Below, piece after piece: positions 16,481 through 25,648 of a DNA stretch of 64,000 nt. The notes beneath the pieces were generated by a model. It ran no database searches and was not told the origin of the DNA. It was given only the letters and a program-made list of their open reading frames with translations. A program made the translations under genes and the position numbers. The DNA lies in contig DATDGX010000147.1 in NCBI GenBank assembly GCA_036521875.1, positions 1 through 64,000 of the forward strand. Reading direction: 5' to 3'. The DNA is from DATDGX01 sp036521875. GTDB taxonomy: Bacteria; Desulfobacterota; Binatia; Binatales; Binataceae. How positions within the stretch are numbered: position 1 is the first letter of the stretch; each line of letters starts with the position of its first letter.

Positions 16481-17067
16481 TCTTTGGTCGTAAGACCACT
16501 TCGGGTGGCGCTCACGGTGAGCGAGGTGGGAAGCGCGGCGTCATCTTCGACGAAGAACATGACTGTATCTGATTAAACGGTGTGCGCGCGATTCGTCCCC
16601 ATCTTTAGCGCCGGCGCCGTAGCGGTTGTTCATGCAAATCGCGCGACTCCGATCGCCGAATCGCTGGCCAGCTTCTCGACCAGCTCGTCGCCGCCATGCG
16701 CTTCGACTCCGCACCGCACTTGGAGGCGATGGCGCTGCAATTGAGCGCAGTAATGTAACCCGGTGAAGAACCATCACCGCAGAGCTTAGAGGTTGGTCGG
16801 TTGCCACTCAACTCGCTAGAAGAGGTACCGTTCCTGTTTTCGAGGGCTCAGCGGCTCGCACGCTGAATTCCTGGCGGAGGGAGGTGAATTCGAACTCGCG
16901 GTACCGATTCTGAAACTTCCAGACGACAGCTCTTAGTGATGATTTTCGAAACTGCTCGACGAGCGACCGGGACGCCCTTTCCTCAAGTCTACCAACAACG
17001 GCTCATCAGAATGTCGTCGAACTAAACAACCAGCTGTCTTGGGTTGAGATTGGGCGGGCGGTTGGAT
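16481..17067. other. non-coding stretch, probably decayed
   Basis: No intact gene. On the minus strand near 16620-16750 a peptide-like track (CSAIASKCGAESKRMAA, then in a shifted frame ELVEKLASDSAIGVARFA and a stop) looks like the frameshifted tail of a lost gene of unknown family. The rest shows no stable frame. Confidence 0.4.
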
Positions 17068-17277
17068 TCACGATTTTCTGTGCTCCTCTTCGGCTTCGCG
17101 CGAAATCAGTCTCCACTTTCTCCTACGAGTCGGAACCTGCCTACTGAGCGATAGGAATTGAGCTGAGTCAGTGTCGAATTGTTCGCCCGACTCGTCTTCT
17201 TGCGCTTCGTCCATGCGTCGCAATCGATCCATCAGTTCAGCTTTTGACTGGGGAGACGGGTCCGGCTCGCGGGTCAT
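17068..17277 (-). CDS. hypothetical 69-residue protein
   Basis: A short, highly charged frame (AELMDRLRRMDEAQEDESGEQ, then RRRKWRLISREAEEEHRKS) that would be helical and soluble. No family recognised and no clear ribosome binding site. It follows a 61-residue frame on the same strand by 30 bases, and both lie in a region of decayed sequence, so it may not be expressed. Confidence 0.3.
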   Translation of the reverse strand: MTREPDPSPQSKAELMDRLRRMDEAQEDESGEQFDTDSAQFLSLSRQVPTRRRKWRLISREAEEEHRKS

Positions 17278-17307
17278 TCGCTTTCGCCAGTCGGGTAGAA
17301 AGCGGTC

Positions 17308-17493
17308 TCATAGCCGCGACGTGAGAAAGTCATCGTCGAGCGGAGGGTGCGGAGCGAAACTATAGATGCCTCTGTCGAGCACCTCCGGCGGCAGGGCCGA
17401 GTAATACTCATTGAGCTTCGCGAGGTCCGCCTTCAACTCGTCACCTGGAATGAACGCCTGTCGGTCGGTCAGGAACAGGGGAACGGTGCGCAT
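17308..17493 (-). CDS. hypothetical 61-residue protein
   Basis: The frame reads MRTVPLFLTDRQAFIPGDEL, then KADLAKLNEYYSALPPEVLD and PHPPLDDDFLTSRL. Composition is protein-like, but the start lacks a ribosome binding site and it begins 21 bases downstream of the 146-bp repeat. It may be the tail of a larger gene interrupted by the repeat. No family recognised. Confidence 0.3.
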   Translation of the reverse strand: MRTVPLFLTDRQAFIPGDELKADLAKLNEYYSALPPEVLDRGIYSFAPHPPLDDDFLTSRL

Positions 17494-17514
17494 GTGAAGT
17501 CCATCGTCGGAGGG

Positions 17515-17660
17515 AGGTTTTCAAAGCCACGGTTGGTCCTCCAATGCGCACCGCGCGGTCCGAGGCGAACCGCCGCCGCGCGCTGCTTCTGGTCGAAGAG
17601 CAGCACGCGAATTGCCCTGCACCAGCCATCCATTACCCCGCGGAGTTGACGCGGGCAATC
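17515..17660. repeat. 146-bp dispersed repeat, copy 2
   Basis: Direct copy of 12588-12733, about 94% identical by eye with no gaps. In copy 1 the repeat carries the leader and first five codons of the GFA gene; here the same ribosome binding site and GTG lead into 24 unrelated codons and a stop. The right edge meets the pRiA4b-like fragment. Confidence 0.85.
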
Positions 17661-17664
17661 GCGG

Positions 17665-17861
17665 ACTTCAGTAACTGATTGCGTTGCGCGCTGAATGAAG
17701 ATCTCGCGCAGGCGGACATTGTCGGCCTTGATGGTGGGCGATCCGCCGCCCCAGTCGTCGCCGGGGGTGGGCTGGCGGTAGCGCTGCTTGCCCAGTCGCA
17801 GCTCCCACAGGTGCTGATTGTGCCTACCCATGGCGGCCTGGACGACGTCATGCACCTGAAG
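17665..17861 (-). pseudogene. fragment of pRiA4b ORF-3-like (IS1096 TnpR-type) protein
   Basis: On the minus strand the frame reads VHDVVQAAMGRHNQHLWELR, then LGKQRYRQPTP, DDWGG and SPTIKADNVRLREIF. This is the central part of the pRiA4b ORF-3-like family (HDVIQAAMGW..HLWEF, then the charged VRL.D segment), a group tied to plasmids and insertion elements. The expected N-terminal LKV.L.GI.PPIWRR segment and the YDFGDSW segment at the end are missing. The 146-bp repeat begins where the similarity stops, so the gene was cut there. Confidence 0.65.
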
Positions 17862-18049
17862 TTGACTTTGAGGGCTGGGCGCAGGAACGATGGCTTCAAG
17901 GGGCGAAGGGTGCCGGCGGCGGAAGGGGGCGCAGTCTCGCGTCGCTTGTCCGCGTGGAGCGGTCGTGATGGAAGCTCCGCGATGCTAGTCAGAACCACGG
18001 ATGGGCGCGCCTGAACTCGCCCCACTGTATGCGAGTGCAAGGAGACGAG

Positions 18050-18421
18050 ATGGACGAGGACCACCAGTCGATCGATGAACAAACGGTGAGGAAGCTCGAT
18101 CAGTCATGGAATCAGGTCTACCTACGTAACGATCGCTCCGCGTTTGCCGAAATTCTGGCCGACGACTTCTGTGTGACTCTCGCCGACGGTCGAACGGGAG
18201 GCAAGGTCGATATGATGAAACCTACCCCAGAGGGAGCGAAGGTGAGCTTCAGCGAACCTGGCGTCCAGATTTTCTCTCCTACCGCGGTGACCCGAGGGCG
18301 GGTTCGAATCGAGCATCCCGACCGGGTGGTGGATCAGCGGTACGTGCGCGTGTACTCGAAGCGGGCCAAAGGTTGGCAGGCAGTGTGCGTATTCGTCTTC
18401 CCGGTCGGTGAGGAAGTGTAG
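18050..18421 (+). CDS. NTF2-like / DUF4440 family protein
   Basis: A 123-residue small protein of the SnoaL/NTF2 cone fold, DUF4440 type. Typical opening is visible: VRKLDQSWNQVYLRNDRSAF, then EILADDFCVTLADGRT; the end has the usual RYVRVYSKRAKGWQAVCVF strand pair. The start at 18050 is set by AAGGAG six bases upstream; an in-frame ATG at 18029 lacks one. Such proteins may be small-molecule binders or enzymes (ketosteroid isomerase-like), but no catalytic residues can be assigned. Isolated gene at the right edge of the decayed region. Confidence 0.82.
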   Translation: MDEDHQSIDEQTVRKLDQSWNQVYLRNDRSAFAEILADDFCVTLADGRTGGKVDMMKPTPEGAKVSFSEPGVQIFSPTAVTRGRVRIEHPDRVVDQRYVRVYSKRAKGWQAVCVFVFPVGEEV

Positions 18422-18910
18422 CGGCTCTTTGATTTCGTGAGAGCTTCCGATGATGAGAACGTAGCCAGACTCAACCGGCAAGAACGCTATCAAGAAGCTG
18501 CTGGAGCTGAAGGTATCAGTAAGAGCTGTGGTTCATAAGAAAGAGCCCAGCGTTGGAATGAGTCATCGGGTTCATGGGACCTGGCATCCCGCTTCCGGTA
18601 ACGCTCACGGCTCCGTTCAGAGTAGCCTTCGCCGGTAAAGTCTTTTGCCGCGCAACAGGGGCACTCTTGGGGCGGGCTGTTAGAGCGCGCTCAGCCGCGC
18701 CGCTGAGTGCAGCAGTCTGTTCAGATAGAGAACTTTGACGAATCGTTTCCAGGGAGTCGCGGCGCCGGCGACTACGCTTGTCCTGATCGAACCCAACAGA
18801 AATTCGCTGGCGCTCAGCGCGTTGCGATGCTTTGCTAAATCCGGCGTGTGCGGCTAACTAGTTCCGAGAGCTACACCGATCGCGTCGCGATCAAATCAGG
18901 CGGAGAAATT
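18422..18910. other. non-coding stretch
   Basis: About 490 bases with no credible frame. A 9-bp hairpin with a G-U pair (18687-18695 with 18702-18710, loop of six) lies in the middle and could be a terminator for the DUF4440 gene, although no T-run follows. The last 20 bases hold the GGCGGAG ribosome binding site of the next gene. Confidence 0.45.
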
Positions 18911-19918
18911 ATGGCAGACATACGTCCGTTGCGATCCGGCTGTCCAATACGATTCGGCATTTTGGGCGCGGCGCTTATCGCGCCCAACGCTCTGATCAAG
19001 CCCGCGCAGGAGGTGGCCGATGCCGAGGTGGTCGCGGTCGCGGCGCGCGATCGGGCGCGCGCGGATGAATTCGCGAAGACCAATGGCATCCCGCGCGTGC
19101 ACGCGACTTATGCCGACCTGCTGAGCGACCCCGAGCTTGACGTGATCTACAATCCGCTCCCCAACTCGCTCCATTGCGAATGGACCATCCGCGCGTTGCG
19201 TGCGGGCAAGCATGTGCTTTGCGAGAAACCGATGGCCTCGAACGCGGCTGAGGCGGAGCGCATGTTTCATGCCGCGCAGGAAACCGGTTTGTTCCTGGGC
19301 GAGGCATTCCACTACCGTTATCATCCTCTGGCAGAACGCGTGCGCTCGCTTATCCGCGATGGGGCGCTCGGCCGTCTTACCCATCTCGAGGGAAATTTTG
19401 CGGTTCCGATTCCGCCGACCAATATCCGCTTCGACTGGAGCCTTGCCGGCGGCGCCACGATGGACCTGGGATGCTATCCACTTCATATGGTGCACGATTT
19501 CTCCGGGATGACGCCGCGAGTGGTGGGTGCCACGGCGAAAACGGGGCCGCCCAACATCGACGTCACGATGGAGGTCGAGCTGGAGCTTCCGGGCGGCATC
19601 CACGCGCGCATGAGCTGCTCGATGGCGGCGGACGCGCGGCTCAACGCCACCTTCACCGCGCGCGGCGATCGCGGCGAGCTCAACGTGATTAATCCGGTCG
19701 CGCCGCAGATGGGCAATCAGCTCACCGTGAAGACCAGTGCCGGAGAGAAGCAGGAAACGGTTCCCGGCGACGCGAGCTACACCTGTCAGTTGCGTGCGTT
19801 CGTCGCGGCGCTCCGCGGCGAAGGCAAGTTTCCCACCGACGGCGTGGAGGCAATCGTCAACATGCGCATCATCGACGACGTCTATCGCGCGGCCGGGCTG
19901 CCGCCGCGCGGGACCTGA
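18911..19918 (+). CDS. Gfo/Idh/MocA family oxidoreductase
   Basis: A 335-residue NAD(P)-dependent dehydrogenase of the glucose-fructose oxidoreductase / inositol dehydrogenase family. The N-terminal Rossmann fold starts FGILGAALIAPNALIKPA and contains the family signature GKHVLCEKPMASN (Lys of EKP is catalytic). EAFHYRYHPLAERVR and GGATMDLGCYPLHMV belong to the C-terminal domain. The start at 18911 has a GGCGGAG site; an upstream frame extension is not protein-like. It precedes an alpha/beta hydrolase by 44 bases, probably co-transcribed. Substrate (sugar, inositol or dihydrodiol) cannot be told. Confidence 0.92.
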   Translation: MADIRPLRSGCPIRFGILGAALIAPNALIKPAQEVADAEVVAVAARDRARADEFAKTNGIPRVHATYADLLSDPELDVIYNPLPNSLHCEWTIRALRAGKHVLCEKPMASNAAEAERMFHAAQETGLFLGEAFHYRYHPLAERVRSLIRDGALGRLTHLEGNFAVPIPPTNIRFDWSLAGGATMDLGCYPLHMVHDFSGMTPRVVGATAKTGPPNIDVTMEVELELPGGIHARMSCSMAADARLNATFTARGDRGELNVINPVAPQMGNQLTVKTSAGEKQETVPGDASYTCQLRAFVAALRGEGKFPTDGVEAIVNMRIIDDVYRAAGLPPRGT

Positions 19919-19962
19919 GCTTTCGCGCTCACCGATTCAAGTTCACGCCAAGGAGTAGGCGA

Positions 19963-20847
19963 ATGGCCAGCGAGCAATTCAAGAAGGTACTCGAGATTAT
20001 CAAGTCGCAGCCGGCGAAACCGGATGCCACCGTCGAGCAGCGGCGCGCCGGCATGGAGCGTATCAGCGAGCGTGTCGCCAAAGACGTTGACTGTACGCCG
20101 GTCGACGCGGGCGGAGTCAGCGCCGAATGGATCGTGCCGCCCGGGGTGATCGGCGATCGCGTCATTTTGTATCTGCACGGGGGCGGCTACGTGATGGGCT
20201 CGATCAATTCGCATCGCGCAATGATCGCGAGAATCGCGCGCGCCTCGAATGCGCGCGCACTCGCGCTCGACTATCGGCTGGGGCCCGAGCATCCGTTCCC
20301 CGCCGCGGTCGAAGACGTTGTCACTGCGTATCGCTGGCTGCTCGCGCACGCCTACCTACCCGGCAGGATCATTATCGCGGGTGATTCCGCGGGCGGCGGA
20401 CTGACGCTCGCAGCGCTGCTGGCGCTTCGCGACATGGGTGAGCGGCTCCCCGCTGCCGCGGTTCCGATTTCACCGTGGACTGACCTGGAAGGCACGGGAG
20501 CGTCGGCGACTACGAAGGCCGCGCGCGATCCGATGGTGCAGATGGAGTCGCTGAACTCGTCGGCGAAAGCGTACCTTGGCGAGCAGGATGCGAAAAATCC
20601 GCTGGCGTCGCCGCTGCACGGCGATTTCCGCGGACTCCCGCCGATGCTCATCCAGGTTGGCGAGGCCGAGATTCTGCTCGACGACGCGACGCGGGTGGCG
20701 GAGCGCGCCAAGGCGGCCGGCGTCGAGGTCGAGCTGGAAGTGTGGGACGAGATGGTTCACGTGTGGCACGTATTCGCGAAGCTGCTACCCGAGGGACAAC
20801 AGGCGATCGACAAGATCGGAAAATTCGTGATCGCGCACACCTCGTGA
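19963..20847 (+). CDS. alpha/beta hydrolase, hormone-sensitive lipase family
   Basis: A 294-residue esterase of the HSL group (family IV). The oxyanion motif LYLHGGGYVMGS lies at about residues 68-79 and the nucleophile in IAGDSAGGG at about 140-146. The acid and His of the triad fit VEVELEVWDEM and HVWHVFA near the end. Start has AAGGAG. The gene follows the Gfo/Idh/MocA oxidoreductase. Likely acts on short-chain esters; lactone or acetyl-sugar substrates are possible given the neighbour, but that is inference. Confidence 0.92.
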   Translation: MASEQFKKVLEIIKSQPAKPDATVEQRRAGMERISERVAKDVDCTPVDAGGVSAEWIVPPGVIGDRVILYLHGGGYVMGSINSHRAMIARIARASNARALALDYRLGPEHPFPAAVEDVVTAYRWLLAHAYLPGRIIIAGDSAGGGLTLAALLALRDMGERLPAAAVPISPWTDLEGTGASATTKAARDPMVQMESLNSSAKAYLGEQDAKNPLASPLHGDFRGLPPMLIQVGEAEILLDDATRVAERAKAAGVEVELEVWDEMVHVWHVFAKLLPEGQQAIDKIGKFVIAHTS

Positions 20848-20907
20848 AGCGAGGCCGGCGCTGATAGCGCTATCGCGCGAGGCGCCAGGATTGAGGCAGG
20901 CCAGGGT

Positions 20908-22452
20908 CTACTTGACCTGGGCGTCGAACACGGCGGTGTCGATTTTGCCGGCGCGCTTGAACTGCAGGAAAATCCGGTAGAGTCCCGGCTGCGGAAAGCC
21001 ATAGGGCATCGAGATCTCCGGCGACACGCTCGCCGGCGCGCCGGGCGGATTCGTTTCCGACGACATATTCATTTCCGCCATCGGCGCCGCGGCTGATGCG
21101 CTGTTATCGGCGCTCGCCATCATCAGCGCCGCCATCGGCACCGAACCCGACGGATGGATATGCGCGAACACGCTGCGGTCGCTGCGGATTATTTCCGCAT
21201 GCGCCGCCATCCCCATGTACGGCTCGAGATCGGTCGCCGGTCTGCCGTTCTGATCCTGGACCATGAAGCGCAGAATCATCGGCGTATTGGCTTGAAGCGG
21301 CGCCGCATCGCGAGCCCATCGCACGCGAGTCCCGTCCGCCAGCACCTGCGAGGCGCCGGTTGCCTCGCCGACCGGCTTTGCCGATCCTTCCGAGTCGTCT
21401 CCGCTGAGCGGCGCTCCGGAAATTTGCGGCAAGTCGATGCTGCCGACCAGCGTCCACGGAAAGCCCGACTTGTCGACGACATCAGCGAAGACGTCGTAAT
21501 GCCCGGGTTCGAGCGACGGCAGATTGGTGGCGAACGCGCCGCCCTTGCCGGTCTCATCCGGATGCAGATGCAATAGGCGGTCGAGTGCGGGCGTCCGCAC
21601 CAGGAAGAGATGCATCAGGTGACCGTGATCGGGGACCAGTTGATCCATCACCTTGTACTCGAGCCACGCTTTGTCCGACGGGGAGGGGCGGAGCGTGAGA
21701 TGATTTGCGCCCTCAAGTGAGAGGGAGAGCCGGGGCGGTCTGAAGAGCATCGTGGTCGCGAGGTAGTCGCGCGCGTCGGCGTCCCACCACGCGAAGCCAA
21801 GGTAGAACAGCGCCGCGACCAGCACCGTCATGACCGCCATCGCCCGCCGGCCGCTCCGCCGCGATTGCGGCGTCGCGAGCGCTCCAGGAGCCAGGCCCGC
21901 GTCGCGCGCCGCCGCGCCCACGATCGCGATCGCGCCGAGTCCCAGGCCGATGGCGAGCACCAGCAGGATGGCGCCGAGCCATCGCGGCATCGGTAGCATC
22001 CGGCGCGCGACGCTCGGCACCGGCACCGACATATCGGCGCTGCCGCGCGTTCCGCGCACCTTGATCAGCACCCGCAGCGAACCATATTCCATCAGCCACA
22101 GCGACGCGGTGAAGAAATTTGGGTCGGTCTTCGAGCGCGTCGCGAGATCGGGAACCGGAGCGTACTTCGATCCGGGACCGGTGAGCCGCGCGACCGCGGT
22201 GCTGATCTCGCGCGCGTCGTCGGAGCTGGCGCGAATCTCGATATCGGCAACGCCCGGAATCACCTGCGGCACTCGCACGGTCACGAACAGGTGGTACGGA
22301 CCCGCATCGCCTTCATAGAAAACGTCGGGACTGCCGACGTGCGCAGAGGCGGGGCTCGCGAGAAAGAACCTGACCATCGCGACCGCGGCCAGCGTGAGCA
22401 CAACGGCGGATCGCGCGGAAATGTTTTTCGGAATCGACGGAATAGACGACAC
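20908..22452 (-). CDS. exported membrane-anchored protein of unknown function
   Basis: About 514 residues from a GTG at 22450-22452, 13 bases after the stop of the gene upstream. N-terminal signal (ARSAVVLTLAAVAMVRFFLA, cleavage near SAHVGSP). Residues of about 50-160 form a beta-rich domain (YHLFVTVRVPQVIPGVADIE). Two helices follow (WLGAILLVLAIGLGLGAIAI and VMTVLVAALFYLGFAWWDA), then a long periplasmic region with many His and Met residues (VPDHGHLMHLFLV, SVFAHIHPSG, MAEMNMSS) and a last beta-sandwich piece (GLYRIFLQFKRAG). The His/Met content suggests copper handling and the last part recalls YtkA/FixH-type domains; I cannot name a family. Translationally close to a polytopic membrane protein gene, so both probably form one complex. 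Confidence 0.75.
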   Translation of the reverse strand: MSSIPSIPKNISARSAVVLTLAAVAMVRFFLASPASAHVGSPDVFYEGDAGPYHLFVTVRVPQVIPGVADIEIRASSDDAREISTAVARLTGPGSKYAPVPDLATRSKTDPNFFTASLWLMEYGSLRVLIKVRGTRGSADMSVPVPSVARRMLPMPRWLGAILLVLAIGLGLGAIAIVGAAARDAGLAPGALATPQSRRSGRRAMAVMTVLVAALFYLGFAWWDADARDYLATTMLFRPPRLSLSLEGANHLTLRPSPSDKAWLEYKVMDQLVPDHGHLMHLFLVRTPALDRLLHLHPDETGKGGAFATNLPSLEPGHYDVFADVVDKSGFPWTLVGSIDLPQISGAPLSGDDSEGSAKPVGEATGASQVLADGTRVRWARDAAPLQANTPMILRFMVQDQNGRPATDLEPYMGMAAHAEIIRSDRSVFAHIHPSGSVPMAALMMASADNSASAAAPMAEMNMSSETNPPGAPASVSPEISMPYGFPQPGLYRIFLQFKRAGKIDTAVFDAQVK

Positions 22453-22465
22453 GCGAAGCTTTCGT

Positions 22466-23671
22466 CTAGCGCTGAACCTTACGCATCCAGTGTCCCAGCC
22501 CCATTCCGATCGTGCAGAAAATGATCGACGCGAGCACTGCCAGCGCCATCCCCTCGACAAATGCGGCGTGAGTCTTGGCGGGGTCGGCGAACCGGTAAGG
22601 ATTGTAGAGCAGGTTCGCCGGGTCGTTGTACGAGAAGTACATCGTTCCGAAAACCCAGTTGCGTGATGCGGGCGAGATCAGAAAATCGGCGAACGGCCAT
22701 TGCACCGCGAACAGCGCGGCGACGAAGACGCATCCCGCGAGCAGCGCGGATTTAATGCCGCCCCAGCGCTCGCCCATCTTGACCCTCAGCAGATCGAGCA
22801 CGAACGCGGGCACGATTATCAGCACCGGAAACCACAGCGGAACCATGTGCGTGATGTGCTGGTAGACGGGCCCGAGTTTCGGCTGCGCCGGGAACAACGG
22901 GAAGATCCAGAGCGCGGCCAAAAACGCCGCAGTGTAAATTGCCGCCATCGTGGTCGCGGGCCATCGAGAGGTGGAGACGCAGGAGACCGCGATCAGCACG
23001 AGCGGAAAACCCTCCGCGACCGATCGGTAGAACATCGGGTTGTGCATGAATTCCATCGGCGTCGATTCGAGGTTGAACAACGCCGCCTGCACGATCTCGA
23101 TCGCGCCGACGTAGAGCAGCATCCGATCGAGTTTCGCGCGGCGCGCTCCGGTGGCGCGATTCACCTGCGCGCAGACCAGCAGCAGCGCGCCGAGACTGAT
23201 CATTCCGATCCCTGCCGATAGCATCGAATGCGGCAGGCTCACGATCTTGACATCGAGTCCGTAGGCGCTGTGCCACCAGTTGTCGAAGGGCGCGGAGGTG
23301 AGCATCGCGATTCCGCCCCACGCCGCGAGGAAGCATCCCAGCGGCCCGCGAAATCCCCAAATCGAAACCGAAGTTTCCCTGGACTCAGCCGAGGAACCAA
23401 ACGTGCTTGTCAAAATCATGTATCCACTCGCGACTCCGGCGAGCACGCCGCCCAGATAAATCGCCATGTGCGCGGGAGTCCAGAACGAGTCGCGGCCGAT
23501 CGAGATGTGCCACGAGATATCCCAGTAGCCGCCGAAGGCGGAAGAGGTCACCGCCGCGGCCAGGCACCATACGTACCATGGGATGGCGGCAGCGCGGGTG
23601 GCCTCGATTGCGCGGCCGGCGACGCGCGGCCGACGCTCGAGCGTGGCAGCCTGCAGGACTGCGTTCCCCAT
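22466..23671 (-). CDS. polytopic membrane protein of unknown function
   Basis: A 401-residue protein with nine or ten hydrophobic segments starting near residue 30 (IPWYVWCLAAAVTSSAFGGY). Conserved-looking aromatic and His residues lie at the membrane edges: WDISWHISIGRDSFWTPAHM, PFDNWWHSAYGLDV, SLPHSMLS, TPMEFMHNPMFYRS and YQHITHMVPLWFPV. Such a pattern recalls membrane metal or heme sites, but no known family is evident to me. It starts at 23671 and overlaps no neighbour; the exported His/Met-rich protein follows 13 bases later. Upstream, at 24204, another small membrane protein is encoded on the same strand. Confidence 0.75.
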   Translation of the reverse strand: MGNAVLQAATLERRPRVAGRAIEATRAAAIPWYVWCLAAAVTSSAFGGYWDISWHISIGRDSFWTPAHMAIYLGGVLAGVASGYMILTSTFGSSAESRETSVSIWGFRGPLGCFLAAWGGIAMLTSAPFDNWWHSAYGLDVKIVSLPHSMLSAGIGMISLGALLLVCAQVNRATGARRAKLDRMLLYVGAIEIVQAALFNLESTPMEFMHNPMFYRSVAEGFPLVLIAVSCVSTSRWPATTMAAIYTAAFLAALWIFPLFPAQPKLGPVYQHITHMVPLWFPVLIIVPAFVLDLLRVKMGERWGGIKSALLAGCVFVAALFAVQWPFADFLISPASRNWVFGTMYFSYNDPANLLYNPYRFADPAKTHAAFVEGMALAVLASIIFCTIGMGLGHWMRKVQR

Positions 23672-23775
23672 GGTGAAGACTCCTTCGGCCTTTGCGACTA
23701 TCCAGTCGTATAGCCTACTGAATAGCTACTCGCGAGTGTACCTCATTTGAAGTGCGGCGCGTATCGAAAGAGTAC

Positions 23776-24204
23776 CTAACTGAGGCGCTCGTCATGATAG
23801 GCAAGATACAGCGCAGTGCCGACCGATCCGGTGAGAGAAATCGCGAGATAGATCAGGATGAAGTTCACCGGCGGCCGCGGTCCGCCATGCAGGAACCAGA
23901 ACAGCACCAGGTTCACCGGGACATAAAACGCGTAGACCATCGCGAGCGGCAGCACCCATCGTCGCATCGTCCACAGTCCGTACGCATACGTGGCGAGTAT
24001 CAGTCCGAACAAGGGGCCCAGAATGGCGTTGGCTCCGACGGTTTGCGTCTGGACTCCGAAAATAACCAACCCCTTGGTCGGGTCATGCATGTTCTGGAAA
24101 AATTTGGTGAAGTCCGAGAGCGCAAGGATGGCAAGCAGCACCGCCATCACCGAAAGAAAAATTCCGCGGTCCGTCGTGGCGTGGCGGTTCTCTGACGCGT
24201 CCAT
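23776..24204 (-). CDS. small membrane protein, four helices
   Basis: A 142-residue protein from ATG at 24204 with GGGAGG seven bases upstream. Helices lie at about residues 15-34 (FLSVMAVLLAILALSDFTK), 55-75, 83-103 (VLPLAMVYAFYVPVNLVLFW) and 113-133. No family recognised. Same strand as the polytopic membrane protein 104 bases downstream and perhaps co-transcribed with it, but the gap is large enough for a separate promoter. Confidence 0.7.
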   Translation of the reverse strand: MDASENRHATTDRGIFLSVMAVLLAILALSDFTKFFQNMHDPTKGLVIFGVQTQTVGANAILGPLFGLILATYAYGLWTMRRWVLPLAMVYAFYVPVNLVLFWFLHGGPRPPVNFILIYLAISLTGSVGTALYLAYHDERLS

Positions 24205-24292
24205 ATGATGCCTCCCGTCGTGTGCTTCGCGTTTCAGCCGGACTGATTCCGCGAGCCGACGATGCACTATACTAGCTAGTCGTACTCGTGCG

Positions 24293-25504
24293 CTATTTGA
24301 AAAGGAGACGGCTGGTGTGGCGGGCGATCATGAGATCCTCGTTGGTGGGAATCACGCGCACGATGCATCGGCTGCCTTGCGAGCTTATCGTGTCGGCGTG
24401 AGCGTCGTTGCGGCGCTGGTCCAGGCGTATCCCCAGATGATCGAGACCGGCTGCGACCGTCCATCGGACCGACGCGGCGCGCTCGCCGATTCCACCGGTG
24501 AAGACCAGCAGGTCGAGACCGCCGAGTGCCGCGGCGAGTGCGCCGATACTTTTGCGGAGCTGATAACAGAACATCGCGACCGCCTGGCGCGCGTCGGGAT
24601 TCGCGTTGCGTAGTTCGAGCAGTTTCTTCATGTCGGAAGTGACGCCGGAAACGCCGAGCAGGCCGGATTCGCGGTTGACGAGCCGATCGAGGCCCGCCGC
24701 GTCGAAACCTCTTTCTTTCATCAGGTACACCGGCACGCCGGGATCGAGGTCGCCGCTCCGGGTGCCCATCATGAAGCCGCCCGCCGGCGTGAATCCCATC
24801 GTGGTGTCGACTGGTCGTCCGTCACGCACCGCGGCCATGCTCGCGCCATTGCCGAGATGCGCGATGATGACGCGCGGCGGTGGGGTCTCGCGCAGGGCCT
24901 GCATGATGTATTCGTAGGAGATTCCATGAAATCCGTAGCGGCGAATGCCGTCATCCCAAAGCGCGCGCGGCAGCGCAAAACGCTGTGCGAGCTCGGGCAT
25001 CCTGCGATGGAATGCGGTATCGAAGCACACGGCCTGCGGCAGTCCGGGAAAGTGATCGGACACGTCGTCGATGGCCTGGAGTTCACCGGGCAGATGCAGC
25101 GGTGCAAACGGAATCAACCCGCGGAGCGCGCTCATCAGTTGCGGCGTGACGCGCTCGGGCGCCGCGTGATCGGGTCCGCCGTGGACAAGCCGATGGCCGG
25201 CGGCTCGCGGCGTCGGCAGGTTCAGGCGCGCGGTGGCATCGAGGATCACATGGATCGCGCCGTCCGCCGAAGAAAAGTTGCGGTTTTCCTCGCAGAGGAC
25301 GCGCCCGTGCCCATCGCGGATTACGAGGCCGCCGCCATCCATGCCGATGCGATCGGCGGTGCCCGCCGCAATAAGTGTTTCCTTCCCGGCGCCGATCGAA
25401 TAGAGCGCGAACTTGCACGAGGAGGAGCCGCTGTTGACGCACAGGATGGCGTTCGAGGTGCGGTTTACTTGCGTGTGACTACCGTCATTCATGATGAGCG
25501 TCAT
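24293..25504 (-). CDS. ackA: acetate kinase
   Basis: A 403-residue enzyme interconverting acetate + ATP and acetyl phosphate + ADP. Motifs of the acetokinase family are complete: LCVNSGSSSCKFALY (phosphate-binding start), GHRLVHGG, CFDTAFHRRMP, RYGFHGISYEY, IAHLGNGASMAA, MGFTPAGGFMMGTRSGDLDP, FTGGIGERAASVR and NEDLMIARHT. A phosphotransacetylase gene is not in the immediate neighbourhood. The start is ambiguous between ATG codons at 25504 and 25492 (sequence ATGAATGAC occurs twice here). It is divergent from the 6-phosphogluconate dehydrogenase gene, with a shared promoter region of 144 bases. Confidence 0.95.
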   Translation of the reverse strand: MTLIMNDGSHTQVNRTSNAILCVNSGSSSCKFALYSIGAGKETLIAAGTADRIGMDGGGLVIRDGHGRVLCEENRNFSSADGAIHVILDATARLNLPTPRAAGHRLVHGGPDHAAPERVTPQLMSALRGLIPFAPLHLPGELQAIDDVSDHFPGLPQAVCFDTAFHRRMPELAQRFALPRALWDDGIRRYGFHGISYEYIMQALRETPPPRVIIAHLGNGASMAAVRDGRPVDTTMGFTPAGGFMMGTRSGDLDPGVPVYLMKERGFDAAGLDRLVNRESGLLGVSGVTSDMKKLLELRNANPDARQAVAMFCYQLRKSIGALAAALGGLDLLVFTGGIGERAASVRWTVAAGLDHLGIRLDQRRNDAHADTISSQGSRCIVRVIPTNEDLMIARHTSRLLFK

Positions 25505-25648
25505 TCATGATGGGCATTGCGCGAATCGATTCTAGCAGAGCAGATTGAACTAGGTAGACGGATTGGCCTCGCGCGCGCTGTGAGCCATAGCGACGGCATT
25601 TCGATAGACTGATGGAGTTACGATTGGTCCATCAAGGAGCCCAATAAA

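Noticed and set aside
17469..17855. 128-codon minus frame across the repeat as a single gene
   Set aside because: Only its first 65 residues resemble the pRiA4b family; the rest is the repeat, whose differences mostly change amino acids, so no intact protein is supported.
18301..18330. tRNA-like GGTTCGAATC box
   Set aside because: No acceptor or anticodon stems can be folded around it and it lies within the DUF4440 gene.
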